Part shown: one piece after another, positions 27,402-36,670 of the stretch
Layout: every line of letters starts with the position of its first letter
Position numbering within the stretch: position 1 is the stretch's first letter
Origin: Weissella koreensis KACC 15510
Lineage (GTDB): Bacteria; Bacillota; Bacilli; Lactobacillales; Lactobacillaceae
NCBI RefSeq assembly: GCF_000219805.1
Contig: NC_015759.1
Location: forward strand, 434,001 to 498,000
DNA length: 64,000 nt
Direction of reading: 5' to 3'
Notes under the pieces: model-generated
The model's input: only the letters and a program-made list of their open reading frames with translations
Databases searched by the model: none
What the model was told of the DNA's origin: nothing
Translations under genes and position numbers: made by a program

Positions 27402-28769
27402 ATGAAATATTCTTTAGCCACCATCGCCCAACTCGTGGACGGTGAATTATTAAATTCAACTAGTGAACCAATCACAGAAATTACTTTCGATGGACGTACA
27501 GCTAAACCGGGGTCCCTCTTTATTCCCATTACTTGGGGTAATGATGGGCACAATTTCATTCAAGGTGCCATCGATAATGGCGCCAGCGCTACTTTATGGG
27601 CAGCAGACCACGGTGAAAATCAGCCTAGTGACTTCCCGATAATTATCGTTCAAGACACCCTCAAAGCTTTTCAGCAATTAGCACAAGCTTATTTAAAAGA
27701 AATCGAGCCTAAAGTTATTGCTGTCTCAGGCTCAAACGGTAAAACAACCACGAAAGATTTTATTGCCACAATTGCTAGCACAATGTATCGAACCGTCAAA
27801 ACACCAAAAAACTTCAATAATGAATTAGGAGTTCCTCTTACGATTTTGAGCATGCCCGCTGATACTGAAGTCTTAGTGATTGAGCTTGGAATGGATCATC
27901 CTCATGACTTGGATAGTCTTTCAAAGCTAGTTACCCCCGATATTGCCGTCCTTACCATGATTGGCGAAGCCCACATTGAATTCTTCAAAACGCGTGCTCG
28001 AATTGCCGATGGAAAGATGGAAATCATTAATGGCCTAAAACCTAATGGAATTTTAGTCTATAACGGGGATGAGCCACTCCTGATTGAACGGGCTGCTAAC
28101 CTTAATTTTCAAACCAAAACTTTTGGTTTATCCACTGATAATCAACTTTTCGCTTCCCAAATAACTTTAACCGACCAAAAGGCCAACTTCACGACCAATC
28201 AAATGAAAGAAGCCTTTCAAATTCCTCTCACTGGTAACTATAACGTTAGCAATGCGCTTGCTGCCATTAGTGTCGGACAACTCTTAAAGGTCCCCGCAAT
28301 TTTGATGAAAACCGCTCTACAAGGAACCATCATCACTGAAAATCGGACGGAATGGATAGCTGGTAACTTTGGGGGGCAAATTTTAAATGACGTTTATAAC
28401 TCAAATCCCACTGCCGTTCGAGAAGTATTAAAGAGCTTCTCAGCAATTAAAAAACTCAATCGTAAATTTGTTGTTTTAGGCGATATGTTAGAACTTGGGA
28501 CAGCTGGCCCTGAACTCCACGCTAGCTTAGCAACAGATGTAATTGATGCTAAACCCGATGCAATCTTCCTCGTCGGGCAATTGATGCAAAACCTAGCAGA
28601 TAAAATTACAAATCAAGATCCTCAATTAACTGTACACTCTTTCCTAGAACCAGAAATTGATACACTCATCAAAACGTTACAAGCTCAGTTACAAACTAAT
28701 GATCAAATTTTAATTAAAGCTTCACACGGTCTTCATTTGGAACGAATCGTTCAAGCACTAACAAAGTAA
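27402..28769 (+). CDS. murF: UDP-MurNAc-tripeptide:D-Ala-D-Ala ligase
   Basis: Cytoplasmic Mur ligase of 455 residues that adds D-Ala-D-Ala to make the UDP-MurNAc-pentapeptide. N-terminal domain ITEITFDGRTAKPGSLFIP, the ATP loop AVSGSNGKTTTKD, the MurF motif KTPKNFNNELGVPLTIL, and LNDVYNSNPTAVREVL are all diagnostic. ATG 27402 has AGGAG ten bases upstream. It is monocistronic with a clear terminator; in many lactobacilli cshA follows murF, but here cshA lies 30 kb away. Confidence 0.95.
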   Translation: MKYSLATIAQLVDGELLNSTSEPITEITFDGRTAKPGSLFIPITWGNDGHNFIQGAIDNGASATLWAADHGENQPSDFPIIIVQDTLKAFQQLAQAYLKEIEPKVIAVSGSNGKTTTKDFIATIASTMYRTVKTPKNFNNELGVPLTILSMPADTEVLVIELGMDHPHDLDSLSKLVTPDIAVLTMIGEAHIEFFKTRARIADGKMEIINGLKPNGILVYNGDEPLLIERAANLNFQTKTFGLSTDNQLFASQITLTDQKANFTTNQMKEAFQIPLTGNYNVSNALAAISVGQLLKVPAILMKTALQGTIITENRTEWIAGNFGGQILNDVYNSNPTAVREVLKSFSAIKKLNRKFVVLGDMLELGTAGPELHASLATDVIDAKPDAIFLVGQLMQNLADKITNQDPQLTVHSFLEPEIDTLIKTLQAQLQTNDQILIKASHGLHLERIVQALTK

Positions 28770-28788
28770 TGCTCAATTCAATTAAACG

Positions 28789-28819
28789 ATTAGGTTCTCT
28801 TGAACCTAATTGTTTTTTT
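28789..28819 (+). terminator. Terminator of murF
   Basis: ATTAGGTTC, four-base loop, GAACCTAAT, then T-run; 9-bp perfect stem 20 bp after the stop. Confidence 0.88.
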
Positions 28820-28927
28820 ATACTTTTCAAGCATCACCGCGCTTTAAGTTATATTAAATTAAATCCTCAAGTCATAAACTTTAAAGACGCTCAACATTTT
28901 AGAATATTACAAAATGTTCGATATAAG

Positions 28928-30490
28928 CTAACTTATTTGTTGATAGCCGATAATTTTAAGATTATGCGGTTGATCAAAATTTAAGGGTTGATGTTTTTGA
29001 ATATAATCAGCAATTAAATCGGCCGTTTCAATCTGTACTTCTCGCACAATTTTACTTGCCTGATACATTTTAAAGTTACCGGTTCCATTAGATCGATAAC
29101 TATTAACCGCTACTTCATATGATTGATTCAATTTCAGTTGTTTCCCTTGAAACATGACCGTTTTCACCCGTTGATTCATCGGTTTTTGCATATCAATCGT
29201 GTAATCAATTCCTGTCCAAAGATCGTAATTATAATGTTGGACTTTAGGAAACAAAAAATGAGGATTGATTGATAAATTATCATTGGCAGTTAGTTTAAAA
29301 TAGCGAGCACTAACTTCAATGGCATCAATAATTTCTTGTCCCGTTAAGCTTTCCACAACCACTGTATTAGGATAGACATAATTTGTCATAATATCCCGGC
29401 GCGTTACATTGTTTTTCAAGCCTCGAACTTCATCATTAAAAATTGTTGTGCTGGCAATTTGCGTCTGACCTGCGTCCATCTGAGCCCGATTAATCAATTC
29501 AACAAATGGGTGACTTTGAATTCGAGCTAATTGATGATCAATAATTTCCATCTGATGACCAACTTGACCAATTAATTGATCCATCCACTGATCAACTTTA
29601 ACTTTTAAAGGAGAAAGGCGCGTAATAATCTCAAAATTTTCGGGAGTAGTTTTAGTAGAAATTAATTTCACCTCACTATTGATCAATTTTTGTTTTTCGT
29701 CAAAAGTAAAGTCCATCACACCCACTGCTTCACCACGATATCCTGGTTGCGTCATCACCAAACCATTGAATTTCTCAGCCAACAACCGATGTTGATGTCC
29801 TGTTATCAAAGCATCTACACCTTCCAACTGACTTAATTCATATCCTTGATTTTCACCATTAATGCGTCCCAATGGTTGTCCAGTTTTTAAATCACATTCA
29901 AACCCACCATGATAAGCCAAAATCAGTAAATCTACTTGAGGTCGCAGAATTTTAATATATTTTTTTGCGATCATGACGGGATCCGCAAAATATAATCCTT
30001 TAATATTTTTTTCTGGTTCCCACTTTGGAATAAATTTAGTGGTTAGCCCAATCACGCCAACTTTTAAATCATTTTTTTGGAAAATACGATACGGACGCCC
30101 CAAGAAAGGAGTCTGGCTCTTTTGATCCAGAATATTCGCATTTAAGACATTTTGACTTTGAAGAGCTTTTTCTAAATAGATTCGACCATAATTGAATTCA
30201 TGATTTCCAATAATTCGAACATCATATCCAGCCAAAGCTGCTAAATCATCATAAAGAGGTAGATCCTTTTGATCAATTTTTTCAATATAATTTGTTAATG
30301 GTGAACCTTGAATAAAATCGCCATTTTCAATTTTAAGCACTAAATCTTCATCCGTTAATTTGTCAGTTTCAATTTGCATCACACTCACGGCCCGCGCGAG
30401 CCCCATCTCAGTATTATTCAAGGGGCGTCTAAAATCATCTGCATTAAAATATCCGTGTACATCTGACGTCGATAAAACTTTGACTTGCAT
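28928..30490 (-). CDS. Metallophosphoesterase, 5'-nucleotidase / UDP-sugar-hydrolase-like
   Basis: A 520-residue protein with an N-terminal calcineurin-like phosphoesterase domain: VLSTSDVHGYF, NGDFIQGSP, IIGNHEFNYG, LAYHGGFE and ITGHQHR are the five metal-site motifs in order. The C-terminal half is a 5'-nucleotidase C domain (TNYVYPNTVVVESLTGQEI, AVNSYRSNGTGNF). No signal peptide is present, so it is cytoplasmic, unlike many wall-anchored relatives. ATG 30490 follows AGGAGGAA; the reading from 30505 starts before this SD. Probably hydrolyses 2',3'-cyclic nucleotides, nucleotides or related phosphodiesters. Confidence 0.88.
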   Translation of the reverse strand: MQVKVLSTSDVHGYFNADDFRRPLNNTEMGLARAVSVMQIETDKLTDEDLVLKIENGDFIQGSPLTNYIEKIDQKDLPLYDDLAALAGYDVRIIGNHEFNYGRIYLEKALQSQNVLNANILDQKSQTPFLGRPYRIFQKNDLKVGVIGLTTKFIPKWEPEKNIKGLYFADPVMIAKKYIKILRPQVDLLILAYHGGFECDLKTGQPLGRINGENQGYELSQLEGVDALITGHQHRLLAEKFNGLVMTQPGYRGEAVGVMDFTFDEKQKLINSEVKLISTKTTPENFEIITRLSPLKVKVDQWMDQLIGQVGHQMEIIDHQLARIQSHPFVELINRAQMDAGQTQIASTTIFNDEVRGLKNNVTRRDIMTNYVYPNTVVVESLTGQEIIDAIEVSARYFKLTANDNLSINPHFLFPKVQHYNYDLWTGIDYTIDMQKPMNQRVKTVMFQGKQLKLNQSYEVAVNSYRSNGTGNFKMYQASKIVREVQIETADLIADYIQKHQPLNFDQPHNLKIIGYQQIS

Positions 30491-30695
30491 CAAGTTCCTC
30501 CTCATTTACTCCTTAAAAATCTACTTTGCATCAATTAATATATCTAAGTTAGTCCTCAGGAACAAGTTTTTTAATTTGCCACCATTCTATGGATAAATTA
30601 AATTATGATCCTTATTTCTTAAAAAACTAAATTAAATTTGTTAATGTTTTGGAAAAATTGTTTTTAAATTTCAATCAAAAATAATTACATGATTT

Positions 30696-30726
30696 AAAAA
30701 AGGCTAAGATAAATCATCTTAGCCTT
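30696..30726 (-). terminator. Terminator of the thiamine operon
   Basis: Minus strand AAGGCTAAGATGA, loop, TATCTTAGCCTTTTTT: 10-bp stem and T-run about 30 bp after tenA. Confidence 0.85.
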
Positions 30727-30756
30727 CAAATAAATATGAAAAAAACTTTAACGACG

Positions 30757-31398
30757 TTAGTTGAACTCAACTTGATCTAAATCCATTGGCACTGCTTGCC
30801 AAAATTTAATTTCATCTTGATATGCCAAATGATAAATGGCTTCCCATTCAGCTAATTGAGCGCTCGATATTTGCTGATATTCAGGAACCAATATATTTAA
30901 TGATTGCCACAGCCAATTCGTAAAGGCCAAATAATCCGAACTGGTATAATAATCAAACCAAGCCTTAAATTTAGGATCGGCTTGATCCGTAAAATCTCGG
31001 GCTAACAAATGATATGATTCTGTACATGGCAATAATGCCAAAATTCCTGCAATAGGATCCGATGTTTTGACAGCATGCTCAATATGCTGTAGATATGCAA
31101 CATTATGCTCTCCCACTGCAATATTAGATAAATCCGGTGATGGCTTTAAAGCCTCATGTGCCTCAGCCTCAAGTCCATTAGCTTGTGGCTTTTTTATTTG
31201 TAATTGTATTGGTAATTTTTGAAAAACTGCTTGAAAAAATTCATCAAATTTATCAACATAAAAATGATCTTGGGCAACATAATAATTACGAGCTTCTTGT
31301 GGGAGCGATCCATTGACTAATGCTTGAACAAACTGAGTCTTAGCAATTATTTTTCGTTCATCTTTTGATTGTGCTAATAAATATTGATTAAATTCCAT
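30757..31398 (-). CDS. tenA: TenA-family thiaminase II / aminopyrimidine aminohydrolase
   Basis: A 213-residue all-helical protein of the TenA family, which releases HMP from thiamine breakdown products for salvage. The catalytic Cys is in LLPCTESY; the conserved active-site Glu is in YQDEIKFWQ near the C terminus, and the aromatic stretch NYYVAQDHFYVDKF is typical. It is last in the TPP-riboswitch operon and its start overlaps the thiE end by 11 bases. Context and motifs agree well. Confidence 0.88.
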   Translation of the reverse strand: MEFNQYLLAQSKDERKIIAKTQFVQALVNGSLPQEARNYYVAQDHFYVDKFDEFFQAVFQKLPIQLQIKKPQANGLEAEAHEALKPSPDLSNIAVGEHNVAYLQHIEHAVKTSDPIAGILALLPCTESYHLLARDFTDQADPKFKAWFDYYTSSDYLAFTNWLWQSLNILVPEYQQISSAQLAEWEAIYHLAYQDEIKFWQAVPMDLDQVEFN

Positions 31399-32035
31399 GC
31401 CAAGCCTCCTTAATTTTTTGAACAGTTTCTATCGGATTATCAGATCGGGTTAGCATTGAGATAACCGCCACTCCATTTAAACCAAGCTCAGCTAAATCAG
31501 ATAAAACAGATTCGGTAATTCCCCCAATTCCGACAATTGGTAGATGGTTTTGCGGCAAAATTTCGGCTAATTTAGCCAAACCTAAGGCCGGTGCAGCGTC
31601 AGTTTTAGACTGTGTAGCAAAAATGGGACCTATTCCCAAATAGTCGGCTCCGCTATCTTGAGCTGCTGCTAATTCGGAGGCATTTGAAACTGAAAGGCCA
31701 ATCACCATCGGTAAAGCTTGGGGTACTTTTAAAGCAGCTTGAATTTGATCACCTTGACCTACATGTAATCCGTCAGCATGAATTTGTTGCGCCAAATCGA
31801 CATCATCATTAATGATGAACAAAACTTGCCATTTTTTTGCTAAAAATTGTAATTTTAAGACTAAGTCTAAGCGTTCTTCGCAATTTTGGTAATGGGTTCC
31901 CTTATCACGAAACTGATAAGCGGTAATCCCCGACTGCATTAATACTTCAATTTGTACGATAAATTCAGTCAAACTCAATTCTGGATAATCTTGTGGTCCG
32001 GCGACTAAATAGCATTGTAATTGTTCTATTTTCAT
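31388..32035 (-). CDS. thiE: Thiamine-phosphate synthase
   Basis: Joins HMP-PP and thiazole-phosphate to thiamine phosphate; 215 residues, TIM barrel. The diphosphate-binding motif is YQFRDKG, followed by INDDVDLAQQIHADGLHVGQGD and YLGIGPIFATQSKTDAAP, and GIGGITESV. ATG 32035 forms an ATGA overlap with the thiD stop, which fixes the start over the longer reading from 32053. Confidence 0.93.
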   Translation of the reverse strand: MKIEQLQCYLVAGPQDYPELSLTEFIVQIEVLMQSGITAYQFRDKGTHYQNCEERLDLVLKLQFLAKKWQVLFIINDDVDLAQQIHADGLHVGQGDQIQAALKVPQALPMVIGLSVSNASELAAAQDSGADYLGIGPIFATQSKTDAAPALGLAKLAEILPQNHLPIVGIGGITESVLSDLAELGLNGVAVISMLTRSDNPIETVQKIKEAWHGI

Positions 32036-32832
32036 TTCACACCCGTGACCCAATGATTTAAAGGTCCATGTCCATGCCCGACATTAATCGTGGTTTGAAT
32101 TGCTTGATTCATAAACTCTTTAGCTGCGGGCATAATTGCTGCTAATTCCTCATTTCGAGCTAAACCGGCTACAATCAAGGCTGCCAAAGTATCACCAGTC
32201 CCATGTGTTCGGCTAGTATCAATACGTGGTGCTTCATACCAACTAGTTTGTCCATTTTTAAACAACATCAAATCACGCACCACCATTCCTTGACGATGGC
32301 CGCCTTTAATTAAGACATTTTCAGCCCCTAGCCTTTGAAGCTCTTGAGCTGCTTCTATCATTTCAAGGTCTCCTTCAATTGAACGCTGCAAAAGCACTTC
32401 AGCTTCACCTAAATTCGGAGTAATCACTTCAGCCAAGGGCAATAATTCATTTTTAAATAATTCAATTGCCGCCGGCTCCAATAATTGGGCCCCACCTTTG
32501 GCAACCATTACTGGATCGAGCACTAAATGTTTCACTGGAAATTTTTTCAAGCCATCAATCACGGTCTGAACCCAAACCTCATCAAACAAAGCACCCGTTT
32601 TAGCCGCCGTGATTTTGAGGTCAGTAAAAATCGATTCAAATTGAGCCATAATCATTTCAGGACGCGTTGGTTCAATCGCTTGAACGCCAAGGGTATTTTG
32701 CGCAGTAATACCGGTAATGACTGTCGCAGCATACACTTTTTGGTTATGAAAAGTTTTTAAATCAGCATTAATTCCCGCACCTCCGCTAGAATCGATGCCA
32801 GCAATCGTTAAAACTTGTGGTACTTCAATCAT
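32032..32832 (-). CDS. thiD: Hydroxymethylpyrimidine (phosphate) kinase
   Basis: Ribokinase-fold HMP/HMP-P kinase of 266 residues. LTIAGIDSSGGAGINADLKTF is the N-terminal signature; VLDPVMVAKGGAQL and the anion-hole region RTHGTGDTLAALIVAGLA are complete. It overlaps thiM by 4 bases upstream and thiE by 4 bases downstream, tight coupling in the operon thiM-thiD-thiE-tenA. Confidence 0.94.
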   Translation of the reverse strand: MIEVPQVLTIAGIDSSGGAGINADLKTFHNQKVYAATVITGITAQNTLGVQAIEPTRPEMIMAQFESIFTDLKITAAKTGALFDEVWVQTVIDGLKKFPVKHLVLDPVMVAKGGAQLLEPAAIELFKNELLPLAEVITPNLGEAEVLLQRSIEGDLEMIEAAQELQRLGAENVLIKGGHRQGMVVRDLMLFKNGQTSWYEAPRIDTSRTHGTGDTLAALIVAGLARNEELAAIMPAAKEFMNQAIQTTINVGHGHGPLNHWVTGVK

Positions 32833-33608
32833 TCTTCATTCACCTCACTGATCTGTTCAATTTGTTTTTCTGTAATGGCATAAAGTTGGTCCATCAATGC
32901 GGGCATCAACTGCCCTGGCTGGTTATGCACTTTTGCACTTGCTAATTGCCCCGCTGCTCCCATGAGCATTGTGGCCTCCAGCCCTGCCTGAAGGTAATCT
33001 TTCGTCACAGCAGCAAAACTACCGATAATCCCGCTCAATAAATCGCCAGATCCGACATTAACTGCTAATAACGGATTATCATTTTTTACCCGCCAACTTC
33101 GTTTTCCATCAGTGATCACATCTGTTGCACCGGTCTGCACGATCACCGCTTCTGTTAATTGGGCGGATCTTTTTGGAATACTAGTCTGAACTTCAATCCG
33201 TGTATCTGCATCAATTCCTTGACCCTGACTCGACATTCCGGCAAACCAAGCAATTTCTGCGGCATTACCCCGAATCACATCGAATTTAACTTCCTTCATT
33301 AAGCGTTTTACAAAATCACTTCGATATGGCATCGCCACAGCTACTGGATCCAAAATGACCGGAATCTCAGCTTGATTGGCTATTTGTCCCATTAAAATTA
33401 ACTCTGGCAAAGTCGTTTCCTGTAATGTACCAATATTAATAACGACGGCTTGAGAAATTTTAACCATTTCCGGTATTTCTAGTTGCTCTTGCGACATCAA
33501 TGGCGATGCCCCTAACATGCTAATTCCATCAGCCACATGTTGCTGAGTGACAGTATTAGCATGGTTTAAAATCAAGGGGTGTTTCTTCCGAATGACTTCC
33601 AATAACAT
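32829..33608 (-). CDS. thiM: Hydroxyethylthiazole kinase
   Basis: Phosphorylates the thiazole alcohol in thiamine salvage; 259 residues. HANTVTQQHVADGISMLGASPLM matches the N-terminal substrate site, VILDPVAVAMPYRSDFVKRL and IRGNAAEIAWFAG match the core, and VNVGSGDLLSGIIGSFAA is the GSGD catalytic motif. First gene of the operon, about 50 bp after a TPP riboswitch and terminator. No thiC, thiG or thiamine-specific transporter is present nearby, so this is a salvage route only. Confidence 0.94.
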   Translation of the reverse strand: MLLEVIRKKHPLILNHANTVTQQHVADGISMLGASPLMSQEQLEIPEMVKISQAVVINIGTLQETTLPELILMGQIANQAEIPVILDPVAVAMPYRSDFVKRLMKEVKFDVIRGNAAEIAWFAGMSSQGQGIDADTRIEVQTSIPKRSAQLTEAVIVQTGATDVITDGKRSWRVKNDNPLLAVNVGSGDLLSGIIGSFAAVTKDYLQAGLEATMLMGAAGQLASAKVHNQPGQLMPALMDQLYAITEKQIEQISEVNEE

Positions 33609-33659
33609 TTTTGCTCCTCCTTTTCACTTATAAATTACTAATAACTTTTTCCATATAAT

Positions 33660-33711
33660 TAAAAAGCTCAACTAACCTGCCACGTCGTCGTAACAGATTA
33701 ATTGAGCTCAT
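33660..33711 (-). terminator. Riboswitch expression-platform terminator before thiM
   Basis: Minus strand AGCTCAATTAATCTG ... CAGGTTAGTTGAGCT followed by TTTTT: a long stem after the TPP aptamer and before the thiM SD, expected to stop transcription when TPP is bound. Confidence 0.88.
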
Positions 33712-33721
33712 TTTGATTTAT

Positions 33722-33820
33722 TCCCAGTTAATATGTCACTTCCCTCCGCAAGTTTTAACTTAATCAGGTTCAAAGGGTCCGAATAAACGTCTCAGCAAAA
33801 GCTCCCCTAGTGAATAAATA
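33722..33820 (-). promoter_or_regulatory. TPP (THI-box) riboswitch aptamer
   Basis: The minus strand carries the conserved THI elements in order: GGGGAGC, GCTGAGA, GACCCTTTGAACCTGAT and GCGGAGGGAAGTG. It sits directly upstream of the terminator and thiM, matching transcription-attenuation control of the thiamine salvage operon by thiamine pyrophosphate. Confidence 0.95.
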
Positions 33821-33875
33821 TTTAATTATGCCTTAATTTTAGCACTCCATAGTTAACTTGACAATTTTATCGTTC

Positions 33876-33908
33876 AAAAAAAAACTGAGATAAAATTATC
33901 TCAGTCTC
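33876..33908 (-). terminator. Terminator of the YhgE/Pip gene
   Basis: ACTGAGATAA, short loop, TTATCTCAGT with a run of nine T on the minus strand; about 55 bp after the stop at 33962. Confidence 0.88.
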
Positions 33909-33961
33909 TTTTTAAAACGGATCAAAAATCAAAGTTTACACTTTATTATGCCGTTTTATTT

Positions 33962-36670
33962 TTACTTTTCAACTGCTTGTAAGCTTTGGTTATTATCTAA
34001 TTGAGATTTACCAGCTTTACCATGCTTTTGCAAGAAGTACATTCCTAACCATGTTAACAGCGTAAATACGACTGCGATGGCAAGTAAGACTCCAACTGAA
34101 TTCCAGATTTGATCCATTCCTAATCCAGAAGTCATAGCTTGGCGTAATCCAAGAACTGAGTAAGTCATTGGAATGTAAGGATGGATAACATTATAGAAAT
34201 GATTGGTCATTTCCATTGGGAATGTTCCACCTGAACCACCAAGTTGCAACATCAATAGCAACATTGCAACGAAACGTCCTGGATTATCAAAGACCATTGA
34301 TAGGAACATAACGATCGCCATCGATGCCAATGAGAAGATAATCGTCATTACGAATAATTCTGCAGGATGTTCAGCATGCAAACCAGCCAACATCATCAAA
34401 ACTGGTTCAATGACAGCCATTGCTATTGCTACAATCGCTGCAACAATAGCTTTACTGAAGAACCAAGCCGTAGCTGATTGTCCAGTAGTTGAAATCTTTC
34501 GGATTGGGAAAGCAAAGTTAAAGACAATTGCTCCGACATACAAAGCAAGTGACAAAACATATGGTGCCAAGGCATATCCATAGTTTGGTACAGAACTATA
34601 CTTTGAATGAGATAACTTAGCTGGGGTTACGAATTGCTTGATATTTTTATCAGTAATCTTAATCCCACCAATTTTATCAGATCCAGACTTAAGTCCAGAT
34701 GCTAAGGTACCGTTTCCGTCCTTCAATTGATTTGCTCCATCAATTAAGGCACCTGAGTTATCAACTAGTTGACTTGTTCCAAGTGCTAATTGATCAACTC
34801 CTGAACTCAACGTTGGAATTTGAGCTTGTAATTGGCTTAATCCACCATACAAGATATTTGATCCATCAGCTAATTGACTTACACCTGAAGTCAATGCTGG
34901 TACTTGTGAGTTCAATTGACTTGTTCCAGTTGCCAATTGTTGTGATCCGGCAGCCAATTGACTTACACCTGAAGTCAAAGCTGGTACTTGTGATTTCAAT
35001 TGGCTCGTTCCAGCAGCTAATTGTTGAGAACCTGAAGTCAATTCTCCATTGTTAGCAGTCAATTGTGCTGAACCGTTGGTTGCATCTGAAACACCACCAG
35101 TATATTGTTGCAAACCAGCTTGCAAGGTAGCAGAACCAGCAGCCGTTTGCTTCAAACCAGCGTTTAATTGATCCATCCCTGCTACTAATCCCTTTTGTTC
35201 AAGAGGAGCATTGAAGCTCTGGCTCAAAGTTTGAACCTTAGTCAACAAAGTTTGCGTAGCAGTCAAATCAGCTTGCATTCTTTTTATGTCATCAGAACTG
35301 ATCTTTGAGTTAAGTTGAGTCTCAACTCCAGTTTTCATGTTATTTCCAACGACTGTTCCATAATCTTTATATGATTGAGCAGCAACTTTTTTAACAGTTA
35401 CTTTTTGCTCATCAGTCAAAGGCGTTCCCGCCTTTTCCATAGCTGCAACCATTTCATCAACATATGCATCAGGCTTTGCACCAGCTACTGAAATTTTAAC
35501 TAATCCATTTAGCGTAGTATCAAGATTAGCCAATAGTGGAGTCAATGCATTCAACTTATCTTGCATATACTTAGTTTCACTTGATGATTGGTTATAGTCA
35601 ACCGCATTTAATTCGCTTTGAATTTTTTTCAAACCGTCATCAAGTTGTTGACTTCCAGCTTGTAATTGAGTTGAACCTTCGCTCAATTGCTTTGCTCCAG
35701 AATTCAAAGTCGTGCTGTTAGCATTCAACTTATTGAGGCCACCATTTAAAGTAGAAACACCCTTTGTGTAGCCATCCAAACCTGAATTTAATTGACTAGC
35801 ACCACCAGCTAATTGATTTGCTCCACTAGCCAGGGTTCCAGTCTTTCCATTCAAGGTTTGTAATCCACTATTCAATTGGTTAGCACCAACAGATAGTTGA
35901 CTAGCACCACTAGATAGGGCTCCAGTCTTACTATTCAAGGTTTGTAGTCCATTGTTCAAAGTGCTTGACCCACCAGCTAATTGGTTAACACCACTTGCTA
36001 ATGGAGAAACTCCCATCTTCAAGGTCATAACCCCATCATTAACTTGGGATACTCCGCCAGTATAGACATTCAACCCATCAGAAAGAGCAATTGAACCGTC
36101 ATTTAACTTTTGAGCTCCAGTAGCAGCCGTCTTGAAGCCTTTTCCAGCTACAGTAACTTGATCAAAGACAACCTTAGTATAGGCCGTTGTGACCGCTTCT
36201 TTAACTTGACTGTTCAATGACTCAGCAGCAGTATCACTAACAACTGTAGCGATATAATTCAAAGAATCATTAGTCTTGTATTTGATCTCCATCTTTTTAG
36301 GATGAGCATCCAAAACTGTAGCAGCGTTAGCAGAGAAATTCTTTGGTAGAGTCACAACCGTATAATACTTATGATCCTTAATACCTTGTTCTGCTTGCTT
36401 CTTAGAAACAAAATGCCAATCCAATTGAGTATTATGCTTCAATTGCTTGACCATATCGGCCCCAGCATGCATCTTTTGACCTTCATAAGTCACTTGTTTA
36501 TCTTCATTTACCACTGCGATTGGTAAGTTTCCCGTACTTCCATACGGATCCCAAACTGAACGCAAGAAGAACACACTGTATAAAAACGGAATAAACATAA
36601 TTGCAAACAGTGAAATTCTAATTAATCGGTTTGAGAAGATAAATTTAAATTCATTTTTAATCATCTTCAT
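33962..36670 (-). CDS. YhgE/Pip-type large membrane protein (ABC-2 permease-like)
   Basis: A 902-residue protein of the YhgE/Pip (phage infection protein) family. One N-terminal helix (about 10-30) is followed by the family block WDPYGSTGNLPIAVVNEDK, a long extracellular region of about 600 residues rich in LxxG repeats (LNSGLQTLNGKTGTLASGA, TSGVSQLAAGSQQLATGT), and a C-terminal ABC-2-like domain with five to six helices. The 28-residue units recur at the DNA level as 84-bp tandem repeats. Relatives serve as phage receptors (Lactococcus Pip) or as parts of type VII secretion (EsaA-like). Role here unknown. The SD AGGAAAGGA lies rather far upstream of ATG 36670. Confidence 0.85.
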   Translation of the reverse strand: MKMIKNEFKFIFSNRLIRISLFAIMFIPFLYSVFFLRSVWDPYGSTGNLPIAVVNEDKQVTYEGQKMHAGADMVKQLKHNTQLDWHFVSKKQAEQGIKDHKYYTVVTLPKNFSANAATVLDAHPKKMEIKYKTNDSLNYIATVVSDTAAESLNSQVKEAVTTAYTKVVFDQVTVAGKGFKTAATGAQKLNDGSIALSDGLNVYTGGVSQVNDGVMTLKMGVSPLASGVNQLAGGSSTLNNGLQTLNSKTGALSSGASQLSVGANQLNSGLQTLNGKTGTLASGANQLAGGASQLNSGLDGYTKGVSTLNGGLNKLNANSTTLNSGAKQLSEGSTQLQAGSQQLDDGLKKIQSELNAVDYNQSSSETKYMQDKLNALTPLLANLDTTLNGLVKISVAGAKPDAYVDEMVAAMEKAGTPLTDEQKVTVKKVAAQSYKDYGTVVGNNMKTGVETQLNSKISSDDIKRMQADLTATQTLLTKVQTLSQSFNAPLEQKGLVAGMDQLNAGLKQTAAGSATLQAGLQQYTGGVSDATNGSAQLTANNGELTSGSQQLAAGTSQLKSQVPALTSGVSQLAAGSQQLATGTSQLNSQVPALTSGVSQLADGSNILYGGLSQLQAQIPTLSSGVDQLALGTSQLVDNSGALIDGANQLKDGNGTLASGLKSGSDKIGGIKITDKNIKQFVTPAKLSHSKYSSVPNYGYALAPYVLSLALYVGAIVFNFAFPIRKISTTGQSATAWFFSKAIVAAIVAIAMAVIEPVLMMLAGLHAEHPAELFVMTIIFSLASMAIVMFLSMVFDNPGRFVAMLLLMLQLGGSGGTFPMEMTNHFYNVIHPYIPMTYSVLGLRQAMTSGLGMDQIWNSVGVLLAIAVVFTLLTWLGMYFLQKHGKAGKSQLDNNQSLQAVEK
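34876..35043. repeat. 84-bp tandem repeat inside the YhgE/Pip gene (copy pair 1)
   Basis: Two successive 84-bp units (34876-34959 and 34960-35043) share GACTTACACCTGAAGTCAA and long further identity, encoding 28-residue units of the form SQVPALTSGVSQLA. Confidence 0.8.
35851..36018. repeat. 84-bp tandem repeat inside the YhgE/Pip gene (copy pair 2)
   Basis: A second place with the same 84-bp period: TCAAGGTTTGTA recurs at 35851 and 35935. These encode LNSGLQTLNGKTGTLASGA-type 28-residue units on the N-terminal side of the extracellular region. Confidence 0.75.

Noticed and set aside
28880..28927. AACATTTT/AAAATGTT hairpin after the nucleotidase gene as its terminator
   Set aside because: The stem is AT-only and no T-run follows on the minus strand.
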